A stretch of DNA of 64,000 bases from Pseudomonas frederiksbergensis (GCF_003732275.1 NZ_MOBM01000038.1:434001-498000); one strand, 5' to 3'. Counted from the stretch's first letter, positions 35,295 to 44,659 are shown. The notes: generated by a model from the letters alone, not told the origin. Program-made: numbers and translations.

Positions 35295-38200
35295 TTAGAA
35301 GTCTGACATCGACTTCATCGCCAGCTCTATTCGCTCCCGTGCAGCGCTGGTCAGGCGCCTCACCCCCAATGCTTTAGCGATTTCAAGTGGCCTGTCACCT
35401 GCTGAGATCAAGGACGCCACCGTCAGCAACTCCTCGGCAGCTATCTCTTCTACAGACCGGGCATCTTCGATAGTCACCGGTATCCGATAGCGGTTCCAGC
35501 CAGCAACATCATTTTCAGAGTGCCAGACAAATTGACCGTCAACGGGATCGGTTCTCAGGTGATGATTCTGCTCTGTCAGGTCCAGGACTCGTTCTCGAAT
35601 AAGGCGTCCGGAGCGCTGAAACCCATGAGCTCGAGCAACCCGTTGCACCAGCAATGAGTCGAGGATTGGAGCTTCGTGTACTAATACATGTGCAATCAAA
35701 TCTGCGAGAACTGCGTCGTATTCTGGCGAGTAAAAGGCCTCTGCACTAATCCTGTCGCCCACACCGGTGAAATCAGTGACACGGTACTCACCTTTGATCG
35801 CAGGGCTGGCCGACGCCATAAAGGATCTCGCAATTTTGAGGTCTACCGGCTCCTCGACTGGCATTTCCATCGCTGGTGCGTCGACAACTTCTTCTACTTG
35901 ATCAACGACTGTTGCTACTGGAGCGTTCTGCACCAGTGACAATTGAGGAATATGCAGATCTTTGTTGGGCGACAGGCTTGCGGCGGGGACCGCACGAGAC
36001 TCCTGCAGCAGCGCTTCCAGTGACACATGCAAGCGATCAAGGGCACCAGACTTATCAATCCACCATTCGGTGGACCACAGTCGAACCAACTTCCAGCCCA
36101 ACCCTTTGAGAATTGCACTGCGGACTTTGTCGCGGTCTCTGGCTGTCGCAGCGCTGTGGTAGGTCGCGCCATCGCATTCGACACCGACAAGATAGTCACC
36201 TGGTCTATCTGGATGGACGATCCCCAAATCAATTCGAAAACGAGAGACACCAATCTGCGGCACCACTTGCCAGCCCTTACGTCGCAAACCTTGAGCGACC
36301 GCTTCTTCAAACGGCGAATCGTAGCCACCCACTGAACCCTGTACCGCTTCAGCCAGCGCCCTCGGCCCACGCTGCGCAAACTCAATAAAGTGTTTCAGAT
36401 CACGCACGGCTCGTGCATTGGTACGGTTCAGGTCAACCATCGAAGAATCAAAAGACGAGAAGACCAGCATTTCCCTACGCGCACGTGTTATCGCGACATT
36501 CAAACGACGCCATCCACCTTCCTTATTCAGGGGGCCGAAGTTCATCGACATAACCTGAGCACCAGATTCCGTCGGACCATACCCAATACCCAGCATGATC
36601 AAATCACGTTCGTCACCTTGTACTGTCTCCAGATTTTTTACGACTACAGGTTCGGCAATATCATCCTGGAAAAATGGCTCAATCTGCGGAAATTGTTGCC
36701 GTGCTCTGTCCAACAGATCGGTAATAAGCCTTTGCTGATCGCTGTTAAGCGTGATGATCCCGATCGTATGACCCGCAGCGATAAAGGCTGGGTCCATCAA
36801 GCGCTTCACGGTTTCGGTAACGATGGCCTCGGCCTCTGCCTGATTGTGCCGGCCTTTACCCTTCGCATAAACACCGTCAACACGACGCCACTCCACAGCA
36901 CTCGCCCGTGTTTCGGCAGCCGGGAACGTAATCAAGTTACTGTCGTAATAACGATGGTTGGAAAACGCAATCAAGCTTTCATGGCGACTACGGTAGTGCC
37001 AGCTGAGACTATGGCTCGGGATGCCCGCGCCGAGACACTCATCCAGAATGCTTTCCATATCCTCCGCCGTATCATCTTCTGAGGCGGACGCAGCGCGATT
37101 GAAAAAATTAGTAGGTGGCATCTGCCGAGGATCACCTGCGATTACCACCTGCTTGCCTCTCGCAATGGAGCCGATGGCGTCCCATGGGGCAATTTGCGAA
37201 GCCTCATCGAAGATGACCAAGTCAAAAAGGGCCAGATCTGTCGGTAGATATTGCGCAATCGAAAGCGGACTCATCAGCATACAAGGGGCAAGCTTGGACA
37301 TTGCATCACCCATCTCGACTGCCAGTTGTCGTACTGGTTTATGGCGCCGAGATTTTAGCAGTTCATGTTTCAAAATACCAAAGCCGCCTTGCTTGCCGAT
37401 CTCGTTTTTTGACGGGATCAAACCACACAGTTTTGCTCGGATGTATCGCACTGTGAGCTTGGACAAATCCTCATCAAGGCGAATAAATGCGTCAATGTCG
37501 CTTGCGTGTTCCGCGGGTACAAAGTTTCGCAACAACGGTTCTGCATCAATCGTCACCGTTGCAAACCAACGAGCGTAGGCCGTTTCGAAGGTATCAACAG
37601 TGCCACCTTCAGGTATCGCATTAGCCGCCAGTGCATCGCTTAAAGGTTGAAGCCCTGAGGCAATTGCCTCCTCTCTAACCCGGCACCAATCACACCAGGC
37701 TTTCAGCTTCGACTCCTGCCGGACGATGGCATTAGAGGCTTCTAGCAAGGACTCAATCGTCAGCTTGCCTTCAAATGGACGGTTGCCCAGTTCGTTGAAT
37801 CGTTTAGTTGCTTGATTAAAGTAAGCCAGTGCATCCTTCAACTGATGAAGCGCCGAGGCAATGAACCCTCCTCCACCCAGTAATTCATTGGCTTTAACGA
37901 CAAGCTTTTCAGTGGCCCCGCGCAATACAATCAGGTCCTCAGGGGACTCTGCCCTTGAGCTAATCATCGTCCGCAAGCGCTCGCCCAACTCACATGCAGC
38001 GGCCATGGCAGACACATTGCTGGACAGGCCGCTCCAGCCAGGCACAGAGCTCAAATCTGCAGATACACCCTCCAGAGAGATAAGCAAGCTGCGCATTTCG
38101 TTGAACTTGAGCAGATCCGACTCAACGTCTGGAAGACCAGCAGCACCACCAACGCTTGCCAAGTTTTTGGCCACCTTCTTCTTGCCGAAAGTAGCGAGTA

Positions 38201-41150
38201 TCCAGAACTTACCGTTGGCTACCTCCCAGTCGTTTTTGAGCTGTTCAAGGTTGAGGGTGCGGCAAGCTTCTGGTGCGTATCGCAGAGATAGCGATTGTTC
38301 GATTTCTCGATATTCAGCTAGTAGCTGAATGGCTTTTTTGGCGGCGCTTATCTTCGCGCTCACATTCAGCGTAAAAACGAATGAAAGATCAACACCATGT
38401 GCATCAACCAGAACAGCGACGAACTGCGCAAGTTGCTCGATATCGTCGCTATGTGCGACCGCAAGTGGAAGGTCCGTTGCCTTCAACAAACTGGTGCTTG
38501 CGGCTTTAAGTCGTTCTATTGCACTAGGCAAATCACTGGCAGCAGCAACAATCGCCTCCTGCCACCCGTTCGACCAATCCGTAGGGGCCAAAAGTGAAAA
38601 GCCGACAGAAAGCTCTCGGGCGGCCTGACTATTTAGGTCAAGACGTCTAGCGATATCGCGCAGCAGAGCATAGGTATGCGCGTCGTGGGTTGTTCCTTCT
38701 GGCCATCCAAGACGCGGTAACGAGGAATTTCCATCCCGCACAACCCGGCCGATAGCCTGATGCACAGACAATCCATTGGGCGAACGGCGATGCAACAACT
38801 CAACAACTTCATTTAGTCGATTTCGCAGCTTATGCAGCTTCGCTGTTTCAACTGTCCATTCGTCTGCTGTCAGAGCATCACGCACGTCCCATGCACGTTC
38901 GAGTTGTTTGAGCACTTCCACTTTCGAGGTCTTGCTGGAGTGGAGCTCAAGGCAGAACTCGCCCAATCCTTTTTCTTCAAGTCGACGATAAACCACATCC
39001 AGAGCAGCCATCTTTTCAGCGACAAACAATACTCTGCGCCCTAAGGCGAGGTTGTGCGCAATCATATTGGCAATGGTTTGAGATTTACCGGTGCCGGGAG
39101 GTCCGTCGAGTACAAAGTCACAACCACTGGCCGATGCAACGACGGCTGCTAATTGGGAGGAGTCTGCCGGTAACGGTGTAAAAAGATCAGCCGGATTGAC
39201 CTTCCTATCCAATTCATTGGGGTGAGGAAAGTCACCTGAGGTGGAATAACCTTCACCGCCAACACTCCTCTCGAGCAAGTGCTTGACCATGGGGCTTTTC
39301 AAAAGCTGTTCTGAGCGGGCCGCCAGATCCTGCCACATCAAGTATTTTGCAAAGGAAAAAGTCCCAAGCACAAGTTCCGTAGTGACTTCAAACCCCGGCA
39401 CATCCCTTATCGCACGCCTGACAGTATTCCAGATACCTGCTACATCGATACCGCTTTCATCGGTCGGAAGCTCTCCTTCCAATCCTGGAATCACCAACTC
39501 GAAATCGTGCCGAAGCAACTCGAGCAATGTCAGGTTAAAGCGAGGTTCATCCTCAAGCAGGGTCATCGTCACACCCGACAAGGCACTTTTTCGATCAAGC
39601 TTTACCGGTAACAAAATCAGGGGAGCTGAATAGGTCTTCGAATCGTCTGCCGACTTTTTCCACTTTAGAAAGCCGAGAGCAAGAAACAGCGTGTTAGCGC
39701 CGCCCTCATCAAGATCGCTCCGGGCTTTGCGATAAAGCTCTATCAGCGCTACTTCAAGTTTGCTTTTCTCCAGCGTGGCCAGTACTTCACCTCGAGACAG
39801 AGCGCTCCGTGCATATTCATCGCGCAAACTTTCACGATTTTGCTGTTCATAAAGAGCGGCGTCTCTACCGCCTGCTTCTAGATCGGGTACCGAAACAATT
39901 CTGATGCGTTTACCACTGGCCAGTTGATCCTCCAACTCAGCAGGCTCGGGGCAAATCAAGCGAACGCCCTTTGCGCTATCAGGCAGGTGCAAGAGGCGGT
40001 TTCTAGTAGTCAGGTCCAGAAGCTTGCGCTGCCACAAGGTTAGCTTCCCAGCCGGAGAATCGGTTTCGGTAAGAATTTCAATGTCGAAACCAGGTAGCGA
40101 AGGCGCAATTTCCAACGCCTCTAGAGTTGCTTCCGAATCTTGAACAGTTTCCGATTTTGGCCCAGAGATCGACGTTGCCAAAGGTCGGATGCGTTGCATA
40201 CGCGCCCGGTGTATATCAATGGCCATGATGAAATCTTCATCATTAATTTGCCGCTCTGCTGTACTTACTGCCTGACTGAAACTCGGCACAGGAAACCGCG
40301 TAGCAAGGGTGGTTTCAAATACGAGGGCTTCTTTCAGGTCAATACGCTTTCGTACAGCAGAAGCTTCGTCGGTAATGAGCTGGGAAAATTCTTGTGGTTG
40401 AAGCCAAACACCAACAAAAGCGTGGCCTTTGGTCAGTATCAAGAGAGCATTGAGCCCCGCCTGTTCTAGTGCTGCCGAAAAAAGCAATGCGGTGTCCAAG
40501 CAGGTTGCGACACCACCCTCCAGAATAAGCCCTGGTGTTCGGACCTTTTGCCCTTGGGTTTCAAAGCTTGCGGGTGGTAATGCATAACTTAATCTCAGAC
40601 CACAGACTGCCGACCATATCGCGGAAGCCAGTTCCCACGTTAGGGTTCTGGATTTGCTTTCGTATCCGTTGATGCCATCTGGTTTACCAGCGCGACGTAA
40701 AACATCCGAAGCAGACTTAAGTATCCGATCAACGGCCGGATCATTGGGCATGGAAAACGCAGGAAGCAACTCCGGCATGGAGTTCACGCCGCCCCATTCG
40801 TTTTTTGCTAGAAGCTCAATCGGGAACGACTGGCTGTAGAGAATTTCTGCTTTGCAGCGGAGGCGCAGAACCAACGTTGCAGTCAGGCTTTCCGCAAGGT
40901 CTGCAAGATAGCCAGCATTCAGCGTCAAATTGCGCTCTGAAATATGCAGCGTCGAATCTTTGCTTAACCGGTCGAGCCGCCACGTCTTGCCTTCGAGGAA
41001 GGGAGGATCCGCCACAAGCTCCAGCTCAAGATCGTTATAATCTGCATCACCGTCATTGTGTACCATCAGCTCCCTTAGGACTGGCACAGCATTCTGGTGG
41101 GAAGCAAAGCCAATTTTATTGGCGATCACTCCCTCGATCTTGATGGTCAT
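35295..41150 (-). CDS. DUF4011 / SF1 helicase / Vsr-like nuclease / DUF3320 protein, Hhe-type defence candidate
   Basis: A 1951-residue protein. In order: a transglutaminase-like region (Cys in GGVATCLDTALL near 217, His in KGHAFVGVWL near 242, Asp in IDIHRARM near 313); DUF4011 starting LTLWQRKLLDLTTRNRLLHL (about 372); SF1 helicase with Walker A GPPGTGKS (about 683), Walker B VIFDEASQ (about 1314), VQGDERD and VAITRARR; a Vsr/MTES_1575-like nuclease with SPFEEAVAQGL (about 1611), VGVECDGATYH and LVRLWSTEWW (to about 1696); and DUF3320 (about 1790-1950). DUF4011-helicase-Vsr proteins are known as a single-gene anti-phage system (Hhe). Local GC is near 45%, against 63-68% next door, so acquisition is likely. 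ATG at 41150 follows acggagaa and is favoured over 41201. Confidence 0.88.
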   Translation of the reverse strand: MTIKIEGVIANKIGFASHQNAVPVLRELMVHNDGDADYNDLELELVADPPFLEGKTWRLDRLSKDSTLHISERNLTLNAGYLADLAESLTATLVLRLRCKAEILYSQSFPIELLAKNEWGGVNSMPELLPAFSMPNDPAVDRILKSASDVLRRAGKPDGINGYESKSRTLTWELASAIWSAVCGLRLSYALPPASFETQGQKVRTPGLILEGGVATCLDTALLFSAALEQAGLNALLILTKGHAFVGVWLQPQEFSQLITDEASAVRKRIDLKEALVFETTLATRFPVPSFSQAVSTAERQINDEDFIMAIDIHRARMQRIRPLATSISGPKSETVQDSEATLEALEIAPSLPGFDIEILTETDSPAGKLTLWQRKLLDLTTRNRLLHLPDSAKGVRLICPEPAELEDQLASGKRIRIVSVPDLEAGGRDAALYEQQNRESLRDEYARSALSRGEVLATLEKSKLEVALIELYRKARSDLDEGGANTLFLALGFLKWKKSADDSKTYSAPLILLPVKLDRKSALSGVTMTLLEDEPRFNLTLLELLRHDFELVIPGLEGELPTDESGIDVAGIWNTVRRAIRDVPGFEVTTELVLGTFSFAKYLMWQDLAARSEQLLKSPMVKHLLERSVGGEGYSTSGDFPHPNELDRKVNPADLFTPLPADSSQLAAVVASASGCDFVLDGPPGTGKSQTIANMIAHNLALGRRVLFVAEKMAALDVVYRRLEEKGLGEFCLELHSSKTSKVEVLKQLERAWDVRDALTADEWTVETAKLHKLRNRLNEVVELLHRRSPNGLSVHQAIGRVVRDGNSSLPRLGWPEGTTHDAHTYALLRDIARRLDLNSQAARELSVGFSLLAPTDWSNGWQEAIVAAASDLPSAIERLKAASTSLLKATDLPLAVAHSDDIEQLAQFVAVLVDAHGVDLSFVFTLNVSAKISAAKKAIQLLAEYREIEQSLSLRYAPEACRTLNLEQLKNDWEVANGKFWILATFGKKKVAKNLASVGGAAGLPDVESDLLKFNEMRSLLISLEGVSADLSSVPGWSGLSSNVSAMAAACELGERLRTMISSRAESPEDLIVLRGATEKLVVKANELLGGGGFIASALHQLKDALAYFNQATKRFNELGNRPFEGKLTIESLLEASNAIVRQESKLKAWCDWCRVREEAIASGLQPLSDALAANAIPEGGTVDTFETAYARWFATVTIDAEPLLRNFVPAEHASDIDAFIRLDEDLSKLTVRYIRAKLCGLIPSKNEIGKQGGFGILKHELLKSRRHKPVRQLAVEMGDAMSKLAPCMLMSPLSIAQYLPTDLALFDLVIFDEASQIAPWDAIGSIARGKQVVIAGDPRQMPPTNFFNRAASASEDDTAEDMESILDECLGAGIPSHSLSWHYRSRHESLIAFSNHRYYDSNLITFPAAETRASAVEWRRVDGVYAKGKGRHNQAEAEAIVTETVKRLMDPAFIAAGHTIGIITLNSDQQRLITDLLDRARQQFPQIEPFFQDDIAEPVVVKNLETVQGDERDLIMLGIGYGPTESGAQVMSMNFGPLNKEGGWRRLNVAITRARREMLVFSSFDSSMVDLNRTNARAVRDLKHFIEFAQRGPRALAEAVQGSVGGYDSPFEEAVAQGLRRKGWQVVPQIGVSRFRIDLGIVHPDRPGDYLVGVECDGATYHSAATARDRDKVRSAILKGLGWKLVRLWSTEWWIDKSGALDRLHVSLEALLQESRAVPAASLSPNKDLHIPQLSLVQNAPVATVVDQVEEVVDAPAMEMPVEEPVDLKIARSFMASASPAIKGEYRVTDFTGVGDRISAEAFYSPEYDAVLADLIAHVLVHEAPILDSLLVQRVARAHGFQRSGRLIRERVLDLTEQNHHLRTDPVDGQFVWHSENDVAGWNRYRIPVTIEDARSVEEIAAEELLTVASLISAGDRPLEIAKALGVRRLTSAARERIELAMKSMSDF

Positions 41151-41391
41151 AAACCATTTCTCCGTGGTGAACTCGACGACGCGACTTTGAAAGACAGGCA
41201 CAAATAGTGGGCATACTCACCGACATGCATGGATTTTGAAACTGCTTTTTTTACTATATGTGTAGTTGCGAAAGCTCCTACTCTTAAGGCTGTGCATTTA
41301 TCGTAAGAATCAACACTGAAAGCTCGCAAGCGTAGGCCCCTTGGCCAGTTAAAAGTGAAGTCATCAATTCAGTACGCACTCTCCCTCAGGC

Positions 41392-41431
41392 GACTGCTTC
41401 GCAGTCGAGCGGGGGCAAGCCCCCTCGCCAC
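41392..41431. repeat. Solo REP unit, GGGGGCAAGCCCCCTCGCCAC type
   Basis: A gactgcttcgcagtc hairpin (41392-41406) next to cgggggcaagccccctcgcc (from 41410). There is no inverted partner nearby; the related pair at 35.1 kb lies on the other side of the large gene. Confidence 0.75.
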
Positions 41432-41468
41432 AGAAGTAGCATCCGGCCGAAGGTTTTCGCCAGCCAAC

Positions 41469-41491
41469 AAAAAACGGCCCGCAGGCCGTTT
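41469..41491 (-). terminator. Intrinsic terminator of the ECF sigma operon
   Basis: aaacggcc/ggccgttt stem with a 4-base loop; on the minus strand it is followed by TTTTGTTGG. It lies about 135 bases after the sigma factor stop. Confidence 0.7.
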
Positions 41492-41626
41492 CTTGTAGTC
41501 TCATAGGGCGCGTGTAGAAACGCTCAATGGCAACAGGATTTTTCGATAATTGCGGCCCGAATTGTCAGGAGCTCTGAACAAAATAAACGGGACCGCTGAG
41601 TGTGGTGGCAACAATCTCGCACTGAG

Positions 41627-42523
41627 TTACTGCACATCCAACAAATCTCGCAACCCCACCAACTTATCCGGATTACGCATGATGAAAATCCGGTTCACCC
41701 GCCCCGCTTCGTCAAAACCAAAACTCAGCGATGCGACGAGTTCGCTGTCGGCTTTGATGATCACGCCTTGAGCGCCGTTGATTTGCGTGGGCAGCCATTC
41801 GTACGTCTGCCAGTAGGTGTGCAGCGACTGACCAATGAAATCCAGCACGCGGTTGATGCCGAACAGGGTTTCGCGGATGGCCGAGGCCTTGCCGCCGCCG
41901 TCGGCGCAGAGTTCGACGTCTTCGGCCAGCAGCGCGGTCAGGGACGCGGTTGAGCCGCTGGCGATGGCGCTGTGGAAGGCGTTCAGCAACTGGTTCTGAC
42001 GCGCGGGTTCGGGTTGATAGCGGATTTGCCCGCTACCCAGACCGGCCTTGGCCCGGGACACCAACTTGCGGCAAGCCGCTTCCTGGCCCCCGATAACCTC
42101 CGCCACTTGGGCGTAATCCATATCGAAAATTTCGTAGAGCAGGTACGCGGCGCGCTCCTTGGGGGTCAGCCGTTCCAGCAAGAGCAGGAACGCGGTGGAC
42201 AATGACGAGGCCAGTTCATGCAGGTGTTCGGGTGAATGCTGATGGGTGGTGTGAATCGGCTCCGGCAGCCAGGTGCCGATGTAATCGACCCGTGACTTGT
42301 GCGCCGAGCGCAACAGGTCGATGCAGTGCCGGGTGCAAGCGGTGGTGAGCCAGGCGGCTGGCGTGGTGATGGAGGCCCGGTCGGCCTCCAGCCACTTGAT
42401 GAACAACTCTTGCACCACATCCTCGGCTTCGGTGCGCGAGCCGAGAATGCGATACGCCAGACCGAGCAAAAAGGGCCGGCGCTGCTCGAACACAGCGGCG
42501 GCGTTTTCAGCGGAGTTCATCAA
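41627..42523 (-). CDS. ECF41-type RNA polymerase sigma factor (SigJ-like) with C-terminal SnoaL domain
   Basis: A 298-residue sigma factor. Region 2 (about 12-80) has FLLGLAYRILGSRTEAEDVV and region 4 (about 125-180) has LTPKERAAYLLYEIFDM. A SnoaL-like domain covers about 185-298. The three hallmarks of the ECF41 group are present: WLPEP in the linker, DGGGK in the extension and NPDKL near the end. In this group the fused domain, not an anti-sigma factor, controls activity. The gene starts directly after the stop of the AhpD-like gene, so it is the second gene of that operon. A promoter matching the ECF41 form lies upstream of the operon. Confidence 0.93.
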   Translation of the reverse strand: MMNSAENAAAVFEQRRPFLLGLAYRILGSRTEAEDVVQELFIKWLEADRASITTPAAWLTTACTRHCIDLLRSAHKSRVDYIGTWLPEPIHTTHQHSPEHLHELASSLSTAFLLLLERLTPKERAAYLLYEIFDMDYAQVAEVIGGQEAACRKLVSRAKAGLGSGQIRYQPEPARQNQLLNAFHSAIASGSTASLTALLAEDVELCADGGGKASAIRETLFGINRVLDFIGQSLHTYWQTYEWLPTQINGAQGVIIKADSELVASLSFGFDEAGRVNRIFIMRNPDKLVGLRDLLDVQ

Positions 42524-42958
42524 TCAGTGCCTCGACACCTGCAAACGGTTCCACAGGTTGATCATGCCGATCTCGGCCGTCAAGGCACCGATCTGAGCAT
42601 CGTTGAAATGCTCGCGCAAGTCCCCGCGCAGGCTGGCGTAGTCGGTCTTTTCATCGAGCACAGTCAGGGCTTCGGTCCAAGCCAGCGCCGCGCGTTCGGC
42701 AGCGCTGAAATCGCTGACATGGCGCCAGACGATCAGGCGGTCCAGGCGCTCGTTGGTTTCATTGGCCTCACGCGCCTCACGGGTGTGCATCTTCACGCAG
42801 AAACCGCATTGGTTGATCTGCGAGGCACGCAGGTGCAGCAGGTGTTTGAGGGTCGGGTCCAGGTCATGGCTGTCGAGGGTGACATGGACTTGGGTCAGGC
42901 TTTCGAAAACCTGAGGAATGGACTGCAGCAGATTGACCGGTTGGGTGTTGGACGACAT
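42524..42958 (-). CDS. Carboxymuconolactone decarboxylase/AhpD-like protein
   Basis: A 144-residue protein of the AhpD fold. The peroxidase-type active site is QCGFCVKMHTREA (Cys-x2-Cys-x3-His), followed by ALAWTEALT. These proteins are the usual genomic partners of ECF41 sigma factors. The substrate is unknown; roles in peroxide or organic hydroperoxide handling are inferred from the CxxC. It is the first gene of the operon, with the sigma gene immediately after it. Confidence 0.9.
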   Translation of the reverse strand: MSSNTQPVNLLQSIPQVFESLTQVHVTLDSHDLDPTLKHLLHLRASQINQCGFCVKMHTREAREANETNERLDRLIVWRHVSDFSAAERAALAWTEALTVLDEKTDYASLRGDLREHFNDAQIGALTAEIGMINLWNRLQVSRH

Positions 42959-42993
42959 CGTGTTGCTCCGCTAATTGAGGGGTTCAACAGGAT

Positions 42994-43020
42994 GACGATT
43001 GAGGATTCGGGTTTGTGACG
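42994..43020 (-). promoter_or_regulatory. Candidate ECF41-dependent promoter of the AhpD-sigma operon
   Basis: On the minus strand: CGTCACA (43020-43014), exactly 16 bases, then CGTC (42997-42994), about 36 bases before the start codon. The published ECF41 promoter form is TGTCACA-N16-CGTC, so only the first base differs. Confidence 0.7.
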
Positions 43021-43048
43021 TGGGGACTTTTTTTAACGCATAAAAGCG

Positions 43049-43140
43049 AAAGATCGCAGCCTTCGGCAGCTCCTACAGGGGTCGCGTACATCCATGGGTG
43101 TACGGCTCAATGCAGGAGCTGGCGAAGCCTGCGATCTTTT
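43049..43140. repeat. REPIN, GTAGGAGCTGCCGAAGGCTGCGATC type
   Basis: aaagatcgcagccttcggca (from 43049) faces its partner ending gcgatctttt at 43140. The right arm is diverged (gcaggagctggcgaagcctg). Confidence 0.85.
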
Positions 43141-43145
43141 GATCT

Positions 43146-44429
43146 TCAGGCCGCAAGTTCTCCGCTGGCAATCGCATCCGAAGCCGCCAGCATCGCCCGC
43201 AACAACACCGCACACCCGGCAGCGAGGTCATCCGGCGTGGCGTTTTCGATTTCGTTGTGGCTGATGCCGCCTTCGCAGGGCACGAAGATCATCCCCGCCG
43301 GGCCGAGTTCGGCGAGGAAGATCGCGTCGTGCCCTGCCCCGCTGACGATGTCCATGTGCGACAAACCCAACCCTTGAGCGGCGCCGCGTACTGCTTCGAC
43401 GCAACCCTTGTCGAAGTAAAGCGGCGGGAAGTCGGCGGTGGGAGTCAATTCGAAGGTCAGGCCGTGTTCTTCGCAGGTGGTTTCGATGACTTCGCGAACT
43501 TCGGCGATCATTGAATCGAGTCGCGCCGGTTCCAGATGACGGAAGTCCAGGGTCATGCGCACTTCGCCGGGAATCACATTGCGTGAGCCGGGGTAGGCTT
43601 GCAGGCAGCCGACAGTGCCGCAGGCGTGGGGTTGATGGCCGAGGGCGGCGCGATTGACCGCGCCGACGATCACTGAGGCGCCGACCAGAGCATCCTTGCG
43701 CAGGTGCATTGGTGTCGGGCCGGCGTGGGCTTCGACGCCGCGCAATTTCAGGTCGAACCATTTCTGCCCGAGGGCGCCCATGACCACGCCGATGGTTTTG
43801 CGCTCGTCCTCAAGAATCGGGCCTTGCTCGATGTGGGCTTCGAAATAGGCGCCGACGGCGTGGCCACTGACTTTGCGCGGGCCGGCATAGCCAATGGCAT
43901 TCAGGGCTTCGCCGACGGTCACGCCCTCGGCATCGACCTTGGCCAGGGTTTCTTCGAGGGTGAATTTTTCCGCGAACACACCGGAGCCCATCATGCACGG
44001 GGCGAAGCGCGAGCCTTCTTCGTTGGTCCAGACCACCACTTCCAGCGGCGCTTCGGTTTCCACGCCCAGGTCATTGAGGGTGCGCAAGACTTCGACCCCG
44101 GCCAGCACGCCGAAGCAGCCGTCGAACTTGCCACCGGTGGGTTGAGTGTCGATGTGGCTGCCGGTCATCACCGGCGGCAGGTTCGGGTTGCGCCCCGGAC
44201 GGCGGGCGAAGATGTTGCCGACAGCGTCGATACTGACGGTGCAGCCGGCTTCCTCGCACCAGTTCACGAAGATGTCCCGGGCCTGGCGGTCGAGGTCGGT
44301 CAGGGCCAGTCGGCAGACGCCGCCCTTGACCGTGGCACCGAGTTTGGCCAGGTCCATGAGCGACTGCCACAGACGGTCGCGGTTGATGTGCTGATGGGTG
44401 GACTGCAGAACGTCTATGGCAGCGTTCAT
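43146..44429 (-). CDS. M20-family Zn amidohydrolase, probable beta-ureidopropionase (N-carbamoyl-amino acid hydrolase)
   Basis: A 427-residue binuclear metal hydrolase. Metal-ligand motifs are TGSHIDTQPTGGKFDG near residue 90 and WTNEEGSRFAP near 135; the lid domain has AHIEQGPILE and HAGPTPM; GAGHDAIFLAEL is near the end. Allantoate amidohydrolases and L-carbamoylases share this layout. Its neighbours (dihydropyrimidinase, PreTA, NCS1 transporter) argue for hydrolysis of N-carbamoyl-beta-alanine, the last step of reductive pyrimidine degradation. The ATG follows gaggagatcacc. It is the second gene, 241 bases downstream of the transporter gene on the same strand, with a REP cluster between them. 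Confidence 0.9.
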   Translation of the reverse strand: MNAAIDVLQSTHQHINRDRLWQSLMDLAKLGATVKGGVCRLALTDLDRQARDIFVNWCEEAGCTVSIDAVGNIFARRPGRNPNLPPVMTGSHIDTQPTGGKFDGCFGVLAGVEVLRTLNDLGVETEAPLEVVVWTNEEGSRFAPCMMGSGVFAEKFTLEETLAKVDAEGVTVGEALNAIGYAGPRKVSGHAVGAYFEAHIEQGPILEDERKTIGVVMGALGQKWFDLKLRGVEAHAGPTPMHLRKDALVGASVIVGAVNRAALGHQPHACGTVGCLQAYPGSRNVIPGEVRMTLDFRHLEPARLDSMIAEVREVIETTCEEHGLTFELTPTADFPPLYFDKGCVEAVRGAAQGLGLSHMDIVSGAGHDAIFLAELGPAGMIFVPCEGGISHNEIENATPDDLAAGCAVLLRAMLAASDAIASGELAA

Positions 44430-44494
44430 GGTGATCTCCTCAGGCAGTTGTTATAGGTTTCTTCATGAAAATTTGTGGTTATTGTGAGGCCGCC

Positions 44495-44659
44495 ATCGCG
44501 AGCAGGCTCGCTCCCACAGTTGAAATGCATTCCCTTGTAGGAGCTGCCGAAGGCTGCGATCTTTTGATCTTGCTCTCCGGCGGCCCCGAAAAGATCGCAG
44601 CCTTCGGCAGCTCCCACAGTTGAGATGCATTCCCCTGTGGGAGCGAGCCTGCTCGCGAT
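44495..44659. repeat. Nested REPIN: one REP type inserted inside another
   Basis: Outer arms (44495-44519 and 44632-44659) are the GCGAGCAGGCTCGC type. Inside lies a complete pair of the GTAGGAGCTGCCGAAGGC type (44537-44615). A direct repeat of about 18 bases (cacagttgaaatgcattccc and cacagttgagatgcattccc) flanks the inner element. Confidence 0.9.

Larger units (their letters stand above)
41151..41626. other. 476-base gap between the large defence-like gene and the ECF gene
   Basis: The left part (41200-41340) is AT-rich and should contain the promoter of the large gene. A solo REP and a leftward terminator (listed separately) lie to the right. No convincing gene is seen; a 60-codon minus-strand frame at 41147-41329 overlaps the start of the large gene and has no family likeness. 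Confidence 0.5.

Noticed and set aside
41147..41329. 60-codon minus-strand frame upstream of the large helicase gene
   Set aside because: It overlaps the start of the large gene, has no good ribosome-binding site and no recognisable motif.
44495..44659. CRISPR-like array because of repeated units
   Set aside because: The units are palindromic REP sequences of two types in nested inverted order, not direct repeats with equal spacers, and no cas genes are near.
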